A stretch of DNA of 64,000 bases from an uncultured Ruminococcus sp. (GCA_947624255.1 CANQJO010000004.1:1-64000), one strand, 5' to 3'. Shown: positions 46,514-56,495, numbered from the stretch's first letter. The notes: a model not told the origin generated them from the letters alone. Numbers and translations: made by a program.

Positions 46514-47344
46514 TTAATATTCCTCAGGCAAACGGCTGAGCTGATCAAAGCGAAAAACCGGACCATCCTTGCAGACGTATTTATCACCTATATTGCAGCG
46601 TCCGCATTTTCCGACACCGCATTTCATACGAAGCTCCATTGTTGTGTACACCTGAGATTCCGAAAATCCCAGATCTTTGAGAGCCGCAAGGGTGAATTTT
46701 ATCATCACGGGCGGACCGCAGACAAGAGCAGTCATACTGTTGGAGGGGGCAAGCTCTCTGACAAAATCGGGAACGAACCCAACATGACCGTCCCAACCCT
46801 CCTGTGGTCTGTCTATAGTAAGGTGAACAGCGATATCCTGACTGTTTTTCCATTCATTCATTATTTCATCATAATCCACAAGATCTTCCTTTGAACGTGA
46901 TCCGTAGATTATATCCACTTTGCCGTAATTGCTGCGTTTATCACGGACATAATTTATCACAGAGCGCAGAGGTGCAAGACCGATACCGCCTGAAATGAAT
47001 AACAGATCTTTTCCTTTTAATTCAGTTTCAACGGGAAATGCGTTTCCATACGGACCTCTCAGCGTTATCTGCTGACCGACCTCCATTTCATGAAGCCAAT
47101 CGGTGAGATGACCGCATTTCTTAATGCTGAACTCCATGAATTCCGTATTTGTAGGTGAAGAGGTTATCGAGAACATCGCCTCCCCCACTCCCGGAATTGA
47201 CAGCATCGCACACTGTCCCGGCATATGTTCAAAGACCTTTCCACCCTGCGGTGCTTCGATCCTGAACGTTTTCACATCGGGAGTGTCGTTTCTTATTTCT
47301 GTGACAACTCCTATATACGGTATCAATGTATCAGTTGTGTTCAT
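46514..47344 (-). CDS. FAD/NAD(P)H oxidoreductase subunit (FlxA-like)
   Basis: A 276-residue ferredoxin reductase-type protein. The FAD barrel has MFSITSSPTNTEF, the NAD(P) domain has LLFISGGIGLAPLRSVI and ALVCGPPVMIKF, and the C-terminus carries a [2Fe-2S] site (MKCGVGKCGRCNIG, then VCKDGPVF). This layout is shared by dihydroorotate dehydrogenase PyrK, hydrogenase gamma subunits and FlxA. In the Flx-Hdr complex it would accept hydride from NADH and pass electrons to the iron-sulfur subunits. It starts in an ATGA overlap with the stop of the gene before it. Confidence 0.88.
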   Translation of the reverse strand: MNTTDTLIPYIGVVTEIRNDTPDVKTFRIEAPQGGKVFEHMPGQCAMLSIPGVGEAMFSITSSPTNTEFMEFSIKKCGHLTDWLHEMEVGQQITLRGPYGNAFPVETELKGKDLLFISGGIGLAPLRSVINYVRDKRSNYGKVDIIYGSRSKEDLVDYDEIMNEWKNSQDIAVHLTIDRPQEGWDGHVGFVPDFVRELAPSNSMTALVCGPPVMIKFTLAALKDLGFSESQVYTTMELRMKCGVGKCGRCNIGDKYVCKDGPVFRFDQLSRLPEEY

Positions 47345-48360
47345 TTCTTCACCTCCAGATCCTTCATGACCTTGACGATATTCATAGAAACAGGACATCT
47401 TGCAAGGCATCTTCCGCAGCCCACGCAGCCGAATTCACCGTTATTGCAAGCCGGAAAATACACCAGCTTGTGCATGAAACGCTGCCTGAAACGTTCAAGC
47501 TGAGTCAGTCTCGGATTACCATGTGCCATTTTTGTGAAATCGGAGTACATACAGGAATCCCAGCAGCGGAATCTCTTTATTCCGTTACCTGTATCAAAAT
47601 CCTTTATGTCATAGCACTGACAGGTAGGGCAGACAAACGTACAAGTTCCGCAGCCTATGCAGCTTTCCGAAAGCTCTCCCCATTTGTCTGAGTTGAAATA
47701 CTCATCGAGCTTATCGCCGCCGAATGCATCGGTCGAAAGTCCTGCCAAAGGGAGCCTTGAAAAAATATCACGATACTTGCTGCCGAATTCTTCCTCAGTT
47801 TCAGAGGAGTCTTCAAACAAATGCGATATCTGCTCAATGAAAGCGTTTCCTTTATCTGTCAGAGCGGAAATATACAGATAGTCATTATCCATACGGCAGA
47901 CAGCATCTCCCTCGGGAGACAGCGGATCTATGCCGAAAGCCGTACAGAAACAAGTCTCCGCCGGGTGAGTACAAGCCATAGATATGACAACTCCATGATT
48001 TCTCCTGTTCTTGTAGAAACTGTCAACGGGATCTGAAAGGTAGACCTTATCAAGAATAGAAAAGCTGCGCACATCGCAGGCTTTCACTCCGAAAATAACG
48101 AAATCTTCCGCTTCGCTGCGTATATCCTTAACCTCTATATTTTTTTTATCGACTCTGAATTCCATGAGATCTTCTGTCTGCGGAAAGAAAAAATCCTTTG
48201 CACTTCGCACTGTATTGAGGGAGCGGCTGAGCTTCATTCCCTTTTCATATTTTTTATATTCAGCACCGCCGTCCTCACGGTCAACGGGGATATACAGAGT
48301 TTGTTTCTCAGCGGCAGCATCAAAAAGCTCATTCAGCCTGTCAATGGAAATTCTCAGCAT
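47341..48360 (-). CDS. Iron-sulfur subunit (FlxB-like, 4Fe-4S dicluster)
   Basis: A 339-residue protein of the group that includes hydrogenase beta subunits and sulfite reductase subunit A. The first ~200 residues have no iron-sulfur motif except CTHPAETCFCTAFG, and include FGVKACDVRSF. Two [4Fe-4S] motifs follow: CIGCGTCTFVCPTCQC and CVGCGRCLARCPVSM. It probably carries electrons from the flavin subunit to the other Fe-S proteins. The ATG at 48360 overlaps the stop of flxC (TGATG); the GTG one codon earlier is equally possible. Confidence 0.85.
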   Translation of the reverse strand: MLRISIDRLNELFDAAAEKQTLYIPVDREDGGAEYKKYEKGMKLSRSLNTVRSAKDFFFPQTEDLMEFRVDKKNIEVKDIRSEAEDFVIFGVKACDVRSFSILDKVYLSDPVDSFYKNRRNHGVVISMACTHPAETCFCTAFGIDPLSPEGDAVCRMDNDYLYISALTDKGNAFIEQISHLFEDSSETEEEFGSKYRDIFSRLPLAGLSTDAFGGDKLDEYFNSDKWGELSESCIGCGTCTFVCPTCQCYDIKDFDTGNGIKRFRCWDSCMYSDFTKMAHGNPRLTQLERFRQRFMHKLVYFPACNNGEFGCVGCGRCLARCPVSMNIVKVMKDLEVKK

Positions 48361-49331
48361 CACTCAGTCCCCCTTTCGTGAACAATGCTCGCCTCACAGT
48401 CATCGAGCGTATAGCTTGTGAGAGGCGATACGGAATCCGGCTTTTCTCCTGCCTGATATGTACCGTAGAGTTCATTTATATCTTTTATAAATTTTCTGTT
48501 CAGCATATGAAGAGGTATATTCTGAGGACAGACTCTCGAACATTCGCCGCAGTCTGTGCATCTTCCGGCAACATGGAATGCACGTATTATGTGGAACATA
48601 TTCTCTTCAAAGCTGTCGGCTGCCGCCTTATTTGCAATGCCGGAGGCATCGTTGTCAAAAACGCACTTCTCACAGGTGCAGGCAGGGCAGACATTCCGGC
48701 AGGCGTTGCAGCGAATACATTTTGAGAGCTGACTTCTCCAGAAATCGTATCTTTCCTGAGCGGTCATCGCCTCAAGCTCTGCCACCATATCGAATCTGCC
48801 GGAATCGCATAATTCACCGTCTTCACCGATAAGCTCGTCATATGTAACGTGTTTTTTTCCTTTACATGAGAGGCATTTCTCCATTATTGCCTCTGAAACC
48901 GGCATACTCTCCTTGCCGTAAATAGTATCTATGGTGAGATCCACTCCATCGTTTTTGATACCGAGTATTCCGCTGATGCCTTTTGCCTTGATTTTTTCGG
49001 CATCAATTTTAGGATCGCACGGAATTCCTATTACATGGATATTCTCACGTATAACTCTATGCTCACAGGTGAGTTGGTTAAGGCTGTATGTATCGCATGG
49101 TTTCAGAAAAGCGAGTATCTTTCCGGCTTTACGGCTTTCCTTTATGAGATATTTTGAGAGATTCGATGCTGTGAGATCATCATAGACGAAATCCCTTTCA
49201 AGCTCTTCCGGAGTCTCAAATATTGCAGGAGTGCTGTCATATGCGAATTCTCCTCTTTTCCAGCCTATAACACGGTTCACGATGCCCTCAGCGAGCAGCT
49301 CTTTGGCACGTTTTATCATTGCTTCCTGCAT
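48360..49331 (-). CDS. Iron-sulfur subunit (FlxC-like)
   Basis: A 323-residue iron-sulfur protein. An N-terminal region with KYLIKESRKAGKILAFLKPCD and VIGIPCDPK resembles the coenzyme F420 hydrogenase beta-type domain. It is followed by a cysteine pair (CLSCKGKKH) and two ferredoxin motifs, CIRCNACRNVCPACTCEKC and CTDCGECSRVCPQN. It overlaps its neighbours by 1 and 16 bases. Its partner in the flavin oxidoreductase is FlxB. Gene letters are by order and similarity, not by search. Confidence 0.83.
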   Translation of the reverse strand: MQEAMIKRAKELLAEGIVNRVIGWKRGEFAYDSTPAIFETPEELERDFVYDDLTASNLSKYLIKESRKAGKILAFLKPCDTYSLNQLTCEHRVIRENIHVIGIPCDPKIDAEKIKAKGISGILGIKNDGVDLTIDTIYGKESMPVSEAIMEKCLSCKGKKHVTYDELIGEDGELCDSGRFDMVAELEAMTAQERYDFWRSQLSKCIRCNACRNVCPACTCEKCVFDNDASGIANKAAADSFEENMFHIIRAFHVAGRCTDCGECSRVCPQNIPLHMLNRKFIKDINELYGTYQAGEKPDSVSPLTSYTLDDCEASIVHERGTE

Positions 49332-49759
49332 CGCAGATCCTCCAATCTCCGGTTAGGTCCGAGCTTTCTGACAGTCTCGGTGAAATCGTTCATGGTAGCG
49401 GCAAATTTTGCTCCCTCTGCCGCAGATACCCATTCTACACGAGTTCTGTCACGCTCGATACCGAGATAATCAAGCATACTGAAAAGGAGTGTCATTCGGC
49501 GGCGTGTGAAATAATTGCCGGAGGTGTAGTGACAATCTCCGGGGTGACAGCCGCAGATGATAACGCCATCTGCTCCCCGCTGAAAAGCCCTCAGTATGAA
49601 CATCGGATTTACTCTGCATGAGCACGGAACTCTTATTATTTTTACATTTGAGGGATAGCTGAGACGATTCGTACCGGAAAGATCTGCTCCCGCATATGAA
49701 CACCAGTTGCAGCAGAATGCAGCGATCACCGGCTCAAATTCTTTTTGATTTACTTGCAT
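49316..49759 (-). CDS. MvhD/FlxD-like iron-sulfur protein
   Basis: A 147-residue protein of the MvhD family. The [2Fe-2S]-binding cysteines are in AAFCCNWCSYAGAD, RVPCSCRVNPMFI and CGCHPGDCHY. In methanogens MvhD passes electrons from hydrogenase to HdrA; FlxD plays the same part for the NADH-linked FlxABC proteins. Its position between hdrA (10-base overlap) and flxC (16-base overlap) fits that bridge. Confidence 0.92.
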   Translation of the reverse strand: MQVNQKEFEPVIAAFCCNWCSYAGADLSGTNRLSYPSNVKIIRVPCSCRVNPMFILRAFQRGADGVIICGCHPGDCHYTSGNYFTRRRMTLLFSMLDYLGIERDRTRVEWVSAAEGAKFAATMNDFTETVRKLGPNRRLEDLRCRKQ

Positions 49760-51741
49760 ATTGCGTCTACCTCCGCCATGATCTGACTGTTAGAAAAACC
49801 ATTGAGATCCATTGCTCCCGAAGGACAGGCAACCGTACACGCTCCGCAGCCCTGACATACAGCCGGATTGACTGATGCAACTCTGCGCAGTGCCACAGTG
49901 CGGTCAGGCATAGTGAACTCCTTGTTTATGTAGGTTATAGCACCGTAGGGGCAAACTTTTTCACAGGAAGAACAACCGTTGCACATAAGCTCATCGGAAT
50001 GGGCAACACATGGATTGCAGGTGATACTGTTTTTGCAGAGAAGTCCGATAGCCTTTGATGCTGCAGCACTTGCCTGAGCGACAGTTTCGGGAATATCCTT
50101 TGGTCCCTGACAAGCACCGGAGAGAAAAATTCCGGCAGTAGCACTTTCAACGGGACGGAGTTTCGGGTGCGCCTCTGTGAAGAAATCATTGGTGTCCATC
50201 TGTGTTGTGAGCATTGTCGCAAGAGGGCGTGCCGTTTTATCAGGTTCAATAGCAGCCGCAAGAACGACCAGATCAGCATCAATATGGAGCTGCTCACGTG
50301 AAATAAGATCAGATGCCTGAACACTGAGCTTTCCGTCAGCCTTTGGTTCTACCTTTCCGACCATTCCCTTGATATAGTGAACGTTATACTGCTCAACGGC
50401 TCTGCGGTAGAATTCATCGAAATTTTTGCCGGGAGTTCTGACATCAATATAGAAAACATAGACATCTGTGTCAGGATATTTCTCCCTGATGAGCATTGCG
50501 TGCTTTGCAGTGTACATACAGCAGATCTTTGAGCAGTACGGCTTTCCTCTGCTGTCATCGCATCTTGAGCCGACGCACTGCACGAAAACGATAGTATGCG
50601 GATGTTTCTTATCAGACGGACGAAGAAGTGTTCCGCCGTCAGGACCTGCCGCATTCATAAGCCTTTCAAGTTCGAGAGAGGTTATAACGTCCGGACTTTG
50701 TGAGTATGCAAATTCATCATATTTTCCAAGATCTATGGGATCGTATCCTGTAGCAACTACGATAGCACCATATGTCTCATTGATATATGTATCCTGCTGC
50801 TTGTAGTCGATAGCTCCCACGGTACACACTTTTGAGCATACACCGCATTTGCCGGTTTTAAGCATCATACAGTTAGCAGGATCTATCACAGCCACCTTTG
50901 GCACAGCCTGAGCAAACGGAATATATACAGCGCTCCTGTTGTCAAATCCCATATTGAACTCATTGGGGACTTTTTTCATGGGACATTTTTCTGTACACAG
51001 TCCGCAGCCGGTACACTTTGTCTCGTCAACAAAACGAGCCTTTTTCTTTATGGTCACATTGAAGCTTCCCACAAAGCCCTTGACCTCTGTGACCTCACTG
51101 TACGAATAAATATGGATTTTTTCATTCTGCGCACATTCCACCATTTTAGGAGTGAGTATGCAGGCAGCGCAGTCCAGCGTGGGGAACGTTTTATCGAGCT
51201 GAGCCATTTTTCCGCCTATTGTCGGCTTTTTTTCGACTATATCAACTTCAAATCCGGCTTCTGCAATGTCGAGAGCCGTCTGTATGCCGGCAATGCCTCC
51301 GCCGATAACAAGAGCCTTTTTTGCCACAGGACTCTCTCCGGCAGTCAGCGGAGTGTTGAGATGTATTTTTGCAACAGCAGCTTTTCCGAGAATTATCGCC
51401 TTTTCCGTAGCAGAGGCGATATCCTTGTGTATCCATGAGCATTGTTCACGGATATTTGCGATCTCCACAAGATACGGATTAAGTCCTGCTGATGCCGCAG
51501 CTTTTCTGAATGTATTCTCGTGCATTCTCGGAGAGCATGAACAGATGACAACTCCCGTAAGTCCATGCTTTTTTATTGAATCTTTTATAAGCTCCTGTCC
51601 GGATTCAGAGCACATATACTGATATTCACAGGAGACAACGACTCCCGGTTCATGACCAAGAGCTTCTGCAACAGCTTTCACATCTACCGTTGCGGCGATA
51701 TTAGTTCCGCAATGGCAGACAAAAACACCGATTTTACGCAT
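49750..51741 (-). CDS. hdrA: Heterodisulfide reductase subunit A (HdrA)
   Basis: A 663-residue flavoprotein. It contains an N-terminal domain (GVFVCHCGTNIAATVDV), an FAD site (ALVIGGGIAGIQTALDIAE), a [4Fe-4S] motif CTGCGLCTEKCPM with a second cluster CMMLKTGKCGVCSKVC, and two C-terminal ferredoxin motifs CNGCSSCEKVCPYG and CQGCGACTVACPSG. In the HdrABC family its FAD splits electron pairs, sending one to ferredoxin and one to the disulfide in HdrB. All the features needed for bifurcation are in place. AAAGGA precedes the ATG. Confidence 0.94.
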   Translation of the reverse strand: MRKIGVFVCHCGTNIAATVDVKAVAEALGHEPGVVVSCEYQYMCSESGQELIKDSIKKHGLTGVVICSCSPRMHENTFRKAAASAGLNPYLVEIANIREQCSWIHKDIASATEKAIILGKAAVAKIHLNTPLTAGESPVAKKALVIGGGIAGIQTALDIAEAGFEVDIVEKKPTIGGKMAQLDKTFPTLDCAACILTPKMVECAQNEKIHIYSYSEVTEVKGFVGSFNVTIKKKARFVDETKCTGCGLCTEKCPMKKVPNEFNMGFDNRSAVYIPFAQAVPKVAVIDPANCMMLKTGKCGVCSKVCTVGAIDYKQQDTYINETYGAIVVATGYDPIDLGKYDEFAYSQSPDVITSLELERLMNAAGPDGGTLLRPSDKKHPHTIVFVQCVGSRCDDSRGKPYCSKICCMYTAKHAMLIREKYPDTDVYVFYIDVRTPGKNFDEFYRRAVEQYNVHYIKGMVGKVEPKADGKLSVQASDLISREQLHIDADLVVLAAAIEPDKTARPLATMLTTQMDTNDFFTEAHPKLRPVESATAGIFLSGACQGPKDIPETVAQASAAASKAIGLLCKNSITCNPCVAHSDELMCNGCSSCEKVCPYGAITYINKEFTMPDRTVALRRVASVNPAVCQGCGACTVACPSGAMDLNGFSNSQIMAEVDAICK

Positions 51742-51753
51742 ATTATATCCTTT

Positions 51754-52137
51754 CTACTTTGTATATTTCCTGAATACGGAAACAATTGCCTGCTGAGGGA
51801 GATCGTCATCGAGCATTCCGGGGATATCATCAGGCACAATATGATTTTCTCCCTGCCTGTGAACGGCAGCAAGCCGCACAGCCTCGATCAGCTTTGCAGG
51901 CTCAACACCTCTCGGGCATCTCTCCACACAGGCAAAACAGGTAAGACATCTGTATATCGACTGAGATGCCATAAGCTTTTCTAAATCGCCTTTTTCCACC
52001 ATGTAGACAAATTCATGCGGATGATACTCCATTTCCTCATAATTCGGACAGGTGGCTGTGCATTTTCCGCAGCGCATACATTTAAGGACATTCACACCGC
52101 TTGACCGCAGTATCTGTTCTTTCTGCTTGTTATCCAT
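51754..52137 (-). CDS. hdrC: Heterodisulfide reductase subunit C (HdrC)
   Basis: A 127-residue iron-sulfur protein with two [4Fe-4S] motifs, CMRCGKCTATCPNYEEM and CLTCFACVERCPRG. HdrC connects HdrA to HdrB. It starts in the stop codon of hdrB (TAATG) and precedes hdrA by 12 bases. Confidence 0.93.
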   Translation of the reverse strand: MDNKQKEQILRSSGVNVLKCMRCGKCTATCPNYEEMEYHPHEFVYMVEKGDLEKLMASQSIYRCLTCFACVERCPRGVEPAKLIEAVRLAAVHRQGENHIVPDDIPGMLDDDLPQQAIVSVFRKYTK

Positions 52138-52928
52138 TATGAATCCTCCTTGACGCCCAACGCCTCAGCAAGAACCTCTGTAAAATAGTAAACGGGAAGC
52201 TCTGTTTGGGAATTCTTTTTCAGATTATAAAGACACAGCGGACAAGCTGTTATTATCATATCCGCTCCCATTTCAGCGGCAGATGTGACAACAGCCGTGC
52301 TTCTTTTTACCGCCGAAGATCTGTCCTCCATGGTCATATATCCGCCGCAGCATTCATTTCTCTGAGCATAAATGACGGGTTCAGCACCGATAGCTCTTAT
52401 GAGATCTTCAATAATATGCGGATTTTCCGGATCATCCATAGCGAGAGCCTTAGATGGGCGCAGAAGAAGGCAGCCGTAATATGCAGCGATCTTCTTTCCG
52501 GTCAGAGGGTCAGTTACTTTTTTTGCAAGCTCATCAAATCCGACAACATCACGCAGCATTTCAAGGTAGTGGTATACAACGGTTTCTCCAAGGTACGGAG
52601 TTTCAAGCTGCATATAATTATTTACCTTTGAAGCCGTTTCCGCATCATGGGAAATATCGTAATTTGTCTGCTTGATCACATTGTGACAAGCCGAACATAC
52701 GGTAACAAGCGGCGTGTTTTTTTCTTTGGCAGAATTAAGTGTCCTGACAGCAGAAAGCTTTGTAGCGATCTCATCATGCGCAGTCGTATAAACTCCGCCG
52801 CAGCACTGCCATTCCTCCGGCTCTTCGAGAGAGATATCCAGAGCCTTGGCACAGGCTCTGGCGTATCTGTCAAGATCTTTGGCTTTTGTTCGCAGCGTGC
52901 AGCCGGGGTAATATGTGAATGTCCTCAT
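52137..52928 (-). CDS. hdrB: Heterodisulfide reductase subunit B (HdrB)
   Basis: A 263-residue protein with two complete CCG domains. Each has a lone cysteine, a CC pair and a CxxC: first YYPGC, EWQCCGG and CSACH; second YYGCLLL, NECCGG and CPLC. In methanogens these hold two non-cubane [4Fe-4S] clusters that reduce CoM-S-S-CoB. As both sets are intact, a disulfide or a similar two-electron substrate is expected, but this organism should not have CoM or CoB, so the substrate is unknown. It starts 22 bases after fumC with AAAGGAA. Confidence 0.92.
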   Translation of the reverse strand: MRTFTYYPGCTLRTKAKDLDRYARACAKALDISLEEPEEWQCCGGVYTTAHDEIATKLSAVRTLNSAKEKNTPLVTVCSACHNVIKQTNYDISHDAETASKVNNYMQLETPYLGETVVYHYLEMLRDVVGFDELAKKVTDPLTGKKIAAYYGCLLLRPSKALAMDDPENPHIIEDLIRAIGAEPVIYAQRNECCGGYMTMEDRSSAVKRSTAVVTSAAEMGADMIITACPLCLYNLKKNSQTELPVYYFTEVLAEALGVKEDS

Positions 52929-52950
52929 ATGTATGATTCCTTTCTCTATA

Positions 52951-54327
52951 TCAGACCATCTCTTCGGGATGGAAGACCTCATCAAAGCGTTCTGCCGTAA
53001 GGAAGCCGAGCTGAACACAAGCATCTTTCAGTGAAATATTGTCCTTGAAGGCTTTTTTTGCAGTTTTCGCAGCATTTTCATAACCGATATACGGATTGAG
53101 TGCAGTCACAAGCATAAGGGAATTATGCAGATTATGGTGCATTTTTTCCTTGTTTGCCGTTATTCCCACAGCGCAGTTTTTATTGAATGACACTATGGAC
53201 TCAGCAAGAAGACGTGCCGACTGAAGAAAATTATATGCGCAGACCGGCATAAATACATTCAGCTGGAAATTTCCCTGCGATGCAGCCATACCTACAGCAA
53301 CGTCGTTTCCCATGACCTGTACAGCCACCATTGTGACCTGTTCACACTGTGTGGGATTTACCTTGCCGGGCATTATAGATGATCCCGGCTCGTTCTCCGG
53401 AATGAATATCTCTCCCAGACCGTCACGAGGTCCGGAGGCAAGCCATCTCACATCGTTTGCGATCTTCATCATATCCGCAGCAAGAGCTTTGAGTGCTCCA
53501 TGTGCAAAAACAATTTCGTCCTTTGAAGTCAGTGAGTGAAACTTATTTGGCGAAGTAACGAATTTTTTCCCCGAGACACGGCTTATCTCCTCAGCAGCCA
53601 TTTCAGCAAAGCCCTCCGGAGCATTAAGTCCTGTGCCGACAGCAGTTCCGCCGAGAGCAAGCTCACGAAGTTCATCACAGGCAGTCAGGAGCATTTTCCT
53701 GTCCTTTTCAACAGATGATCTCCAGCCGCTGATCTCCTGAGAAAATTTTATAGGAGTCGCATCTTGAAGATGAGTTCTTCCGCTTTTTACGATCCCCTCA
53801 TTTTCGGCTTCAAGTCTGATGAATGTCTCAACAAGAGCGTCTATTGCCGGAATGACCTTATCCTCAATTGCAATAACAGCAGCGATGTGCATTGCCGTCG
53901 GAAATGTATCATTTGAGGACTGACTCATATTTATATCATCGTTCGGATGAAGGAGTTTCGAGCCAATGAGTTCATTTCCCCTGTTGGCAATGACCTCGTT
54001 GACATTCATATTTGACTGTGTACCGCTTCCGGTCTGCCACACCACAAGAGGAAAATGATCGTTGAGCAAACCGCTTATGACCTCATCACAAGCTTGTGAA
54101 ACAGCAGCAAGCTTTTCGTCTGTCATTTTCTCAGGCTTTAACTTATGATTGACAATTGCAGCAGCCTTTTTCAGAATACCAAAAGCATGAGTTATCTCTC
54201 TCGGCATTGTTTCTATACCCTCGCCGATAAGGAAATTTCTCCTGCTCCTTTCAGTCTGTGCAGCCCAGTACCTGTCAGCAGGCACATTTACTTCACCCAT
54301 TGAATCATATTCTATACGATACTCCAT
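52951..54327 (-). CDS. fumC: Class II fumarate hydratase
   Basis: A 458-residue fumarase of the iron-free class II. It interconverts malate and fumarate. YDSMGEVNVPADRYWAAQTE at the start, the GSGTQSNMNVNEVIANR loop, SSNDTFPTAMH and the signature GSSIMPGKVNPTQ are diagnostic. It would supply fumarate to the reductase encoded at the end of the same operon. I chose the ATG at 54327, with GGAG upstream. A 70-base gap separates it from rex and holds a 12-bp palindrome (CCTGCCGGCAGG, 54356-54367). Confidence 0.97.
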   Translation of the reverse strand: MEYRIEYDSMGEVNVPADRYWAAQTERSRRNFLIGEGIETMPREITHAFGILKKAAAIVNHKLKPEKMTDEKLAAVSQACDEVISGLLNDHFPLVVWQTGSGTQSNMNVNEVIANRGNELIGSKLLHPNDDINMSQSSNDTFPTAMHIAAVIAIEDKVIPAIDALVETFIRLEAENEGIVKSGRTHLQDATPIKFSQEISGWRSSVEKDRKMLLTACDELRELALGGTAVGTGLNAPEGFAEMAAEEISRVSGKKFVTSPNKFHSLTSKDEIVFAHGALKALAADMMKIANDVRWLASGPRDGLGEIFIPENEPGSSIMPGKVNPTQCEQVTMVAVQVMGNDVAVGMAASQGNFQLNVFMPVCAYNFLQSARLLAESIVSFNKNCAVGITANKEKMHHNLHNSLMLVTALNPYIGYENAAKTAKKAFKDNISLKDACVQLGFLTAERFDEVFHPEEMV

Positions 54328-54397
54328 TATATGCTCCACTCCCCGAAGATTTTTTCCTGCCGGCAGGGAATAATGTGCTGTCCCCTGTCCCGGACAG

Positions 54398-55030
54398 TCA
54401 TTTTTTTGAATTTATAACATACGAAAGCGTAACAAGACTGTCGCCAAGATGTACGTTTTCAACAGAAATATCACTGTGATTTGTGCGTATATCGTAGTGA
54501 GTAAAATTCCAAAAGCCCTTTATTCCAAGAGCGATCAGCTTTTCTACCGTCTCCGCAGCATGACCCAAAGGAATACATAATATAGCCGCCTTTGGGTTAT
54601 GCTCAAGGCAAAAGCGTTCAAGCTCATCGGAAGACATGACCGTTATATCGCCGATCCTTTTTCCCACGACTTCACGGCTTTTGTCAAAAGCACCGATCAG
54701 GTCAAAACCTTTGCTGCGGAAATCTATATGTGAGGCAATTGCTGTTCCGAGATTTCCTGCGCCAACAAGTATCATCGGAGTATTGCAGTCAAGTCCGAGG
54801 ATCTTTCCGATCTCTGCTCTCAGATCGCTTACATTGTATCCGTATCCCTGCTGACCGAATTCTCCGAAACAGTTGAAATCCTGACGTATCTGTGAGGCAG
54901 TAAGTCCCATTTTTTCGGAAAGCTCCTTTGAGGATATCCTCACATAGCCATTGGCTTCAAGCTCACCAAGAAATCTGTGATATCTCGGCAATCTTCTTAT
55001 GACCGAATTTGAAATTGGATTCTTTGACAT
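54398..55030 (-). CDS. rex: Redox-sensing transcriptional repressor Rex
   Basis: A 210-residue Rex. A winged-helix domain (VIRRLPRYHRFLGEL, LTASQIRQDFNCFG) is followed by a Rossmann domain with MILVGAGNLGTAIASH. Rex binds DNA when NAD+ is abundant and lets go when NADH rises, so it switches on fermentative electron sinks. Here it is encoded inside an operon of TCA and electron-transfer genes. I looked for the usual TTGTTAA/TTAACAA operator before aconitase and isocitrate dehydrogenase and did not find a convincing one. Confidence 0.95.
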   Translation of the reverse strand: MSKNPISNSVIRRLPRYHRFLGELEANGYVRISSKELSEKMGLTASQIRQDFNCFGEFGQQGYGYNVSDLRAEIGKILGLDCNTPMILVGAGNLGTAIASHIDFRSKGFDLIGAFDKSREVVGKRIGDITVMSSDELERFCLEHNPKAAILCIPLGHAAETVEKLIALGIKGFWNFTHYDIRTNHSDISVENVHLGDSLVTLSYVINSKK

Positions 55031-55045
55031 TTTATCGACCGCCGA

Positions 55046-56257
55046 TTACATCATTTTGTCGAGCCTGAGCCTGATCTCTTCAAGGAATGTCTTTGAATCG
55101 ACTTTCCTTTTATTATCAAGCTTTGAAATGAGATACAGATCACCGGTCATGACACCGTCTTCAATAGTCTGTATAGTCGCTTTTTCCAGCTTGTCAGCAA
55201 ATTCACAAAGCTCATTTGTACCGTCAAGCTCTCCCCTTTTTCTGAGAGCACCGCTCCATGCGAATATGGTTGCAACAGAGTTTGTGGAGGTCTCCTCGCC
55301 TTTCAGATATTTGTAGTAGTGACGCTGAACTGTTCCGTGAGCAGCCTCATACTCATAGATGCCGTCGGGAGATACGAGCACAGAAGTCATCATCGCAAGG
55401 CTTCCGTATGCAGTTGACACCATATCAGACATAACATCGCCGTCGTAATTCTTACAAGCCCAGATATAGCCTCCGTTTGAGCGGATAACTCTTGCAACGG
55501 CATCATCAATGAGGGTGTAGAAATACTCGATACCGGCAGCCTCATATTTTTCCTTGTACTCGTTATCGTATATCTCCTGAAAGATGTCCTTGAAGCGATG
55601 ATCGTATTTTTTGGAAATGGTATCCTTTGTTGCGAACCAAACGTCCTGTTTCAAATCAAGACCGTAATTAAGGCAGGCTCTTGCAAATCCGGCAATGCTG
55701 TCGTCAAGGTTGTGAAGTCCCTGAATAATGCCGTCACTATTTGCAAAATCGTGGATAAGCTCACGTGTCTCATTTCCGTCCTTATCGGTAACAACAAGCT
55801 CAGCCTTGCAGCCCTTATCAACACGCATTTCGGTATTCTTGTAAACGTCACCGTAAGCATGACGGGCGATCGTGATAGGCTTTGTCCAAGTGGGGATATA
55901 TGGTTCGATCCCCTTTACTATGATCGGTGTGCGGAATACAGTTCCATCGAGTGCCGCACGGATAGTGCCGTTAGGAGATTTCCACATCTGTGAAAGGTTA
56001 TACTCCGGCATTCTTGCAGCATTCGGAGTTATAGTTGCGCATTTTACGGCAACTCCGTATTTTTTTGCAGCCTCAGCAGAATCTATCGTTACCTGATCCT
56101 TTGTCTTCTCACGGTATTCGAGTCCTAAGTCGTAATATTCTGTATTAAGCTCAACATATGGTTCAAGGAGGATCTCCTTTATCCATTTCCAGAGGATCCT
56201 GGTCATTTCGTCTCCGTCCATCTCAACGAGAGGAGTTTTCATAGTGATCTTAGACAT
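55046..56257 (-). CDS. icd: NADP-type isocitrate dehydrogenase
   Basis: A 403-residue dehydrogenase of the eukaryote-like dimeric class (homologous to IDH1/2), not the bacterial Icd of E. coli. Features include [60 protein letters not shown] and [10 protein letters not shown]. It converts isocitrate to 2-oxoglutarate, supplying glutamate and NADPH. The start has GGAGG nine bases upstream. It lies 15 bases before rex. Confidence 0.96.
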   Translation of the reverse strand: MSKITMKTPLVEMDGDEMTRILWKWIKEILLEPYVELNTEYYDLGLEYREKTKDQVTIDSAEAAKKYGVAVKCATITPNAARMPEYNLSQMWKSPNGTIRAALDGTVFRTPIIVKGIEPYIPTWTKPITIARHAYGDVYKNTEMRVDKGCKAELVVTDKDGNETRELIHDFANSDGIIQGLHNLDDSIAGFARACLNYGLDLKQDVWFATKDTISKKYDHRFKDIFQEIYDNEYKEKYEAAGIEYFYTLIDDAVARVIRSNGGYIWACKNYDGDVMSDMVSTAYGSLAMMTSVLVSPDGIYEYEAAHGTVQRHYYKYLKGEETSTNSVATIFAWSGALRKRGELDGTNELCEFADKLEKATIQTIEDGVMTGDLYLISKLDNKRKVDSKTFLEEIRLRLDKMM

Positions 56258-56309
56258 AACAAATAACCTCCAACATAAATTTTTTATAAGTGGAAAAATT
56301 CCCCGTAAA

Positions 56310-56495
56310 TTATTTCTTCATAAGCGGAAAAATCAGCATTATTATTAAAGCAGCAAGCAAAACAGAAACAATGGCATTGCTTACCTTTTGAAATGTTGTC
56401 ATTCCCCTTTTGGCATCATTCAATAATTTCATTACCCATGCTGCCGCAAGTATAACAAGCAGAAACAGCAACATTCCCAATGCACCGCTCAACAT
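56310..56495 (-). CDS. Small two-helix membrane protein
   Basis: A 61-residue protein with two hydrophobic segments (about 5-23 and 41-58) joined by a short basic loop ([16 protein letters not shown]). GAGGTGG precedes the ATG at 56495. It resembles no family I know. Its place between traX and icd in the TCA operon suggests it is cotranscribed, but no role follows. Confidence 0.65.
   Translation of the reverse strand: MLSGALGMLLFLLVILAAAWVMKLLNDAKRGMTTFQKVSNAIVSVLLAALIIMLIFPLMKK

Noticed and set aside
54356..54397. Terminator between rex and fumC
   Set aside because: The CCTGCCGGCAGG palindrome and the CTGTCC/GGACAG pairs are not followed by a U-run in the minus-strand direction, so the operon probably continues.
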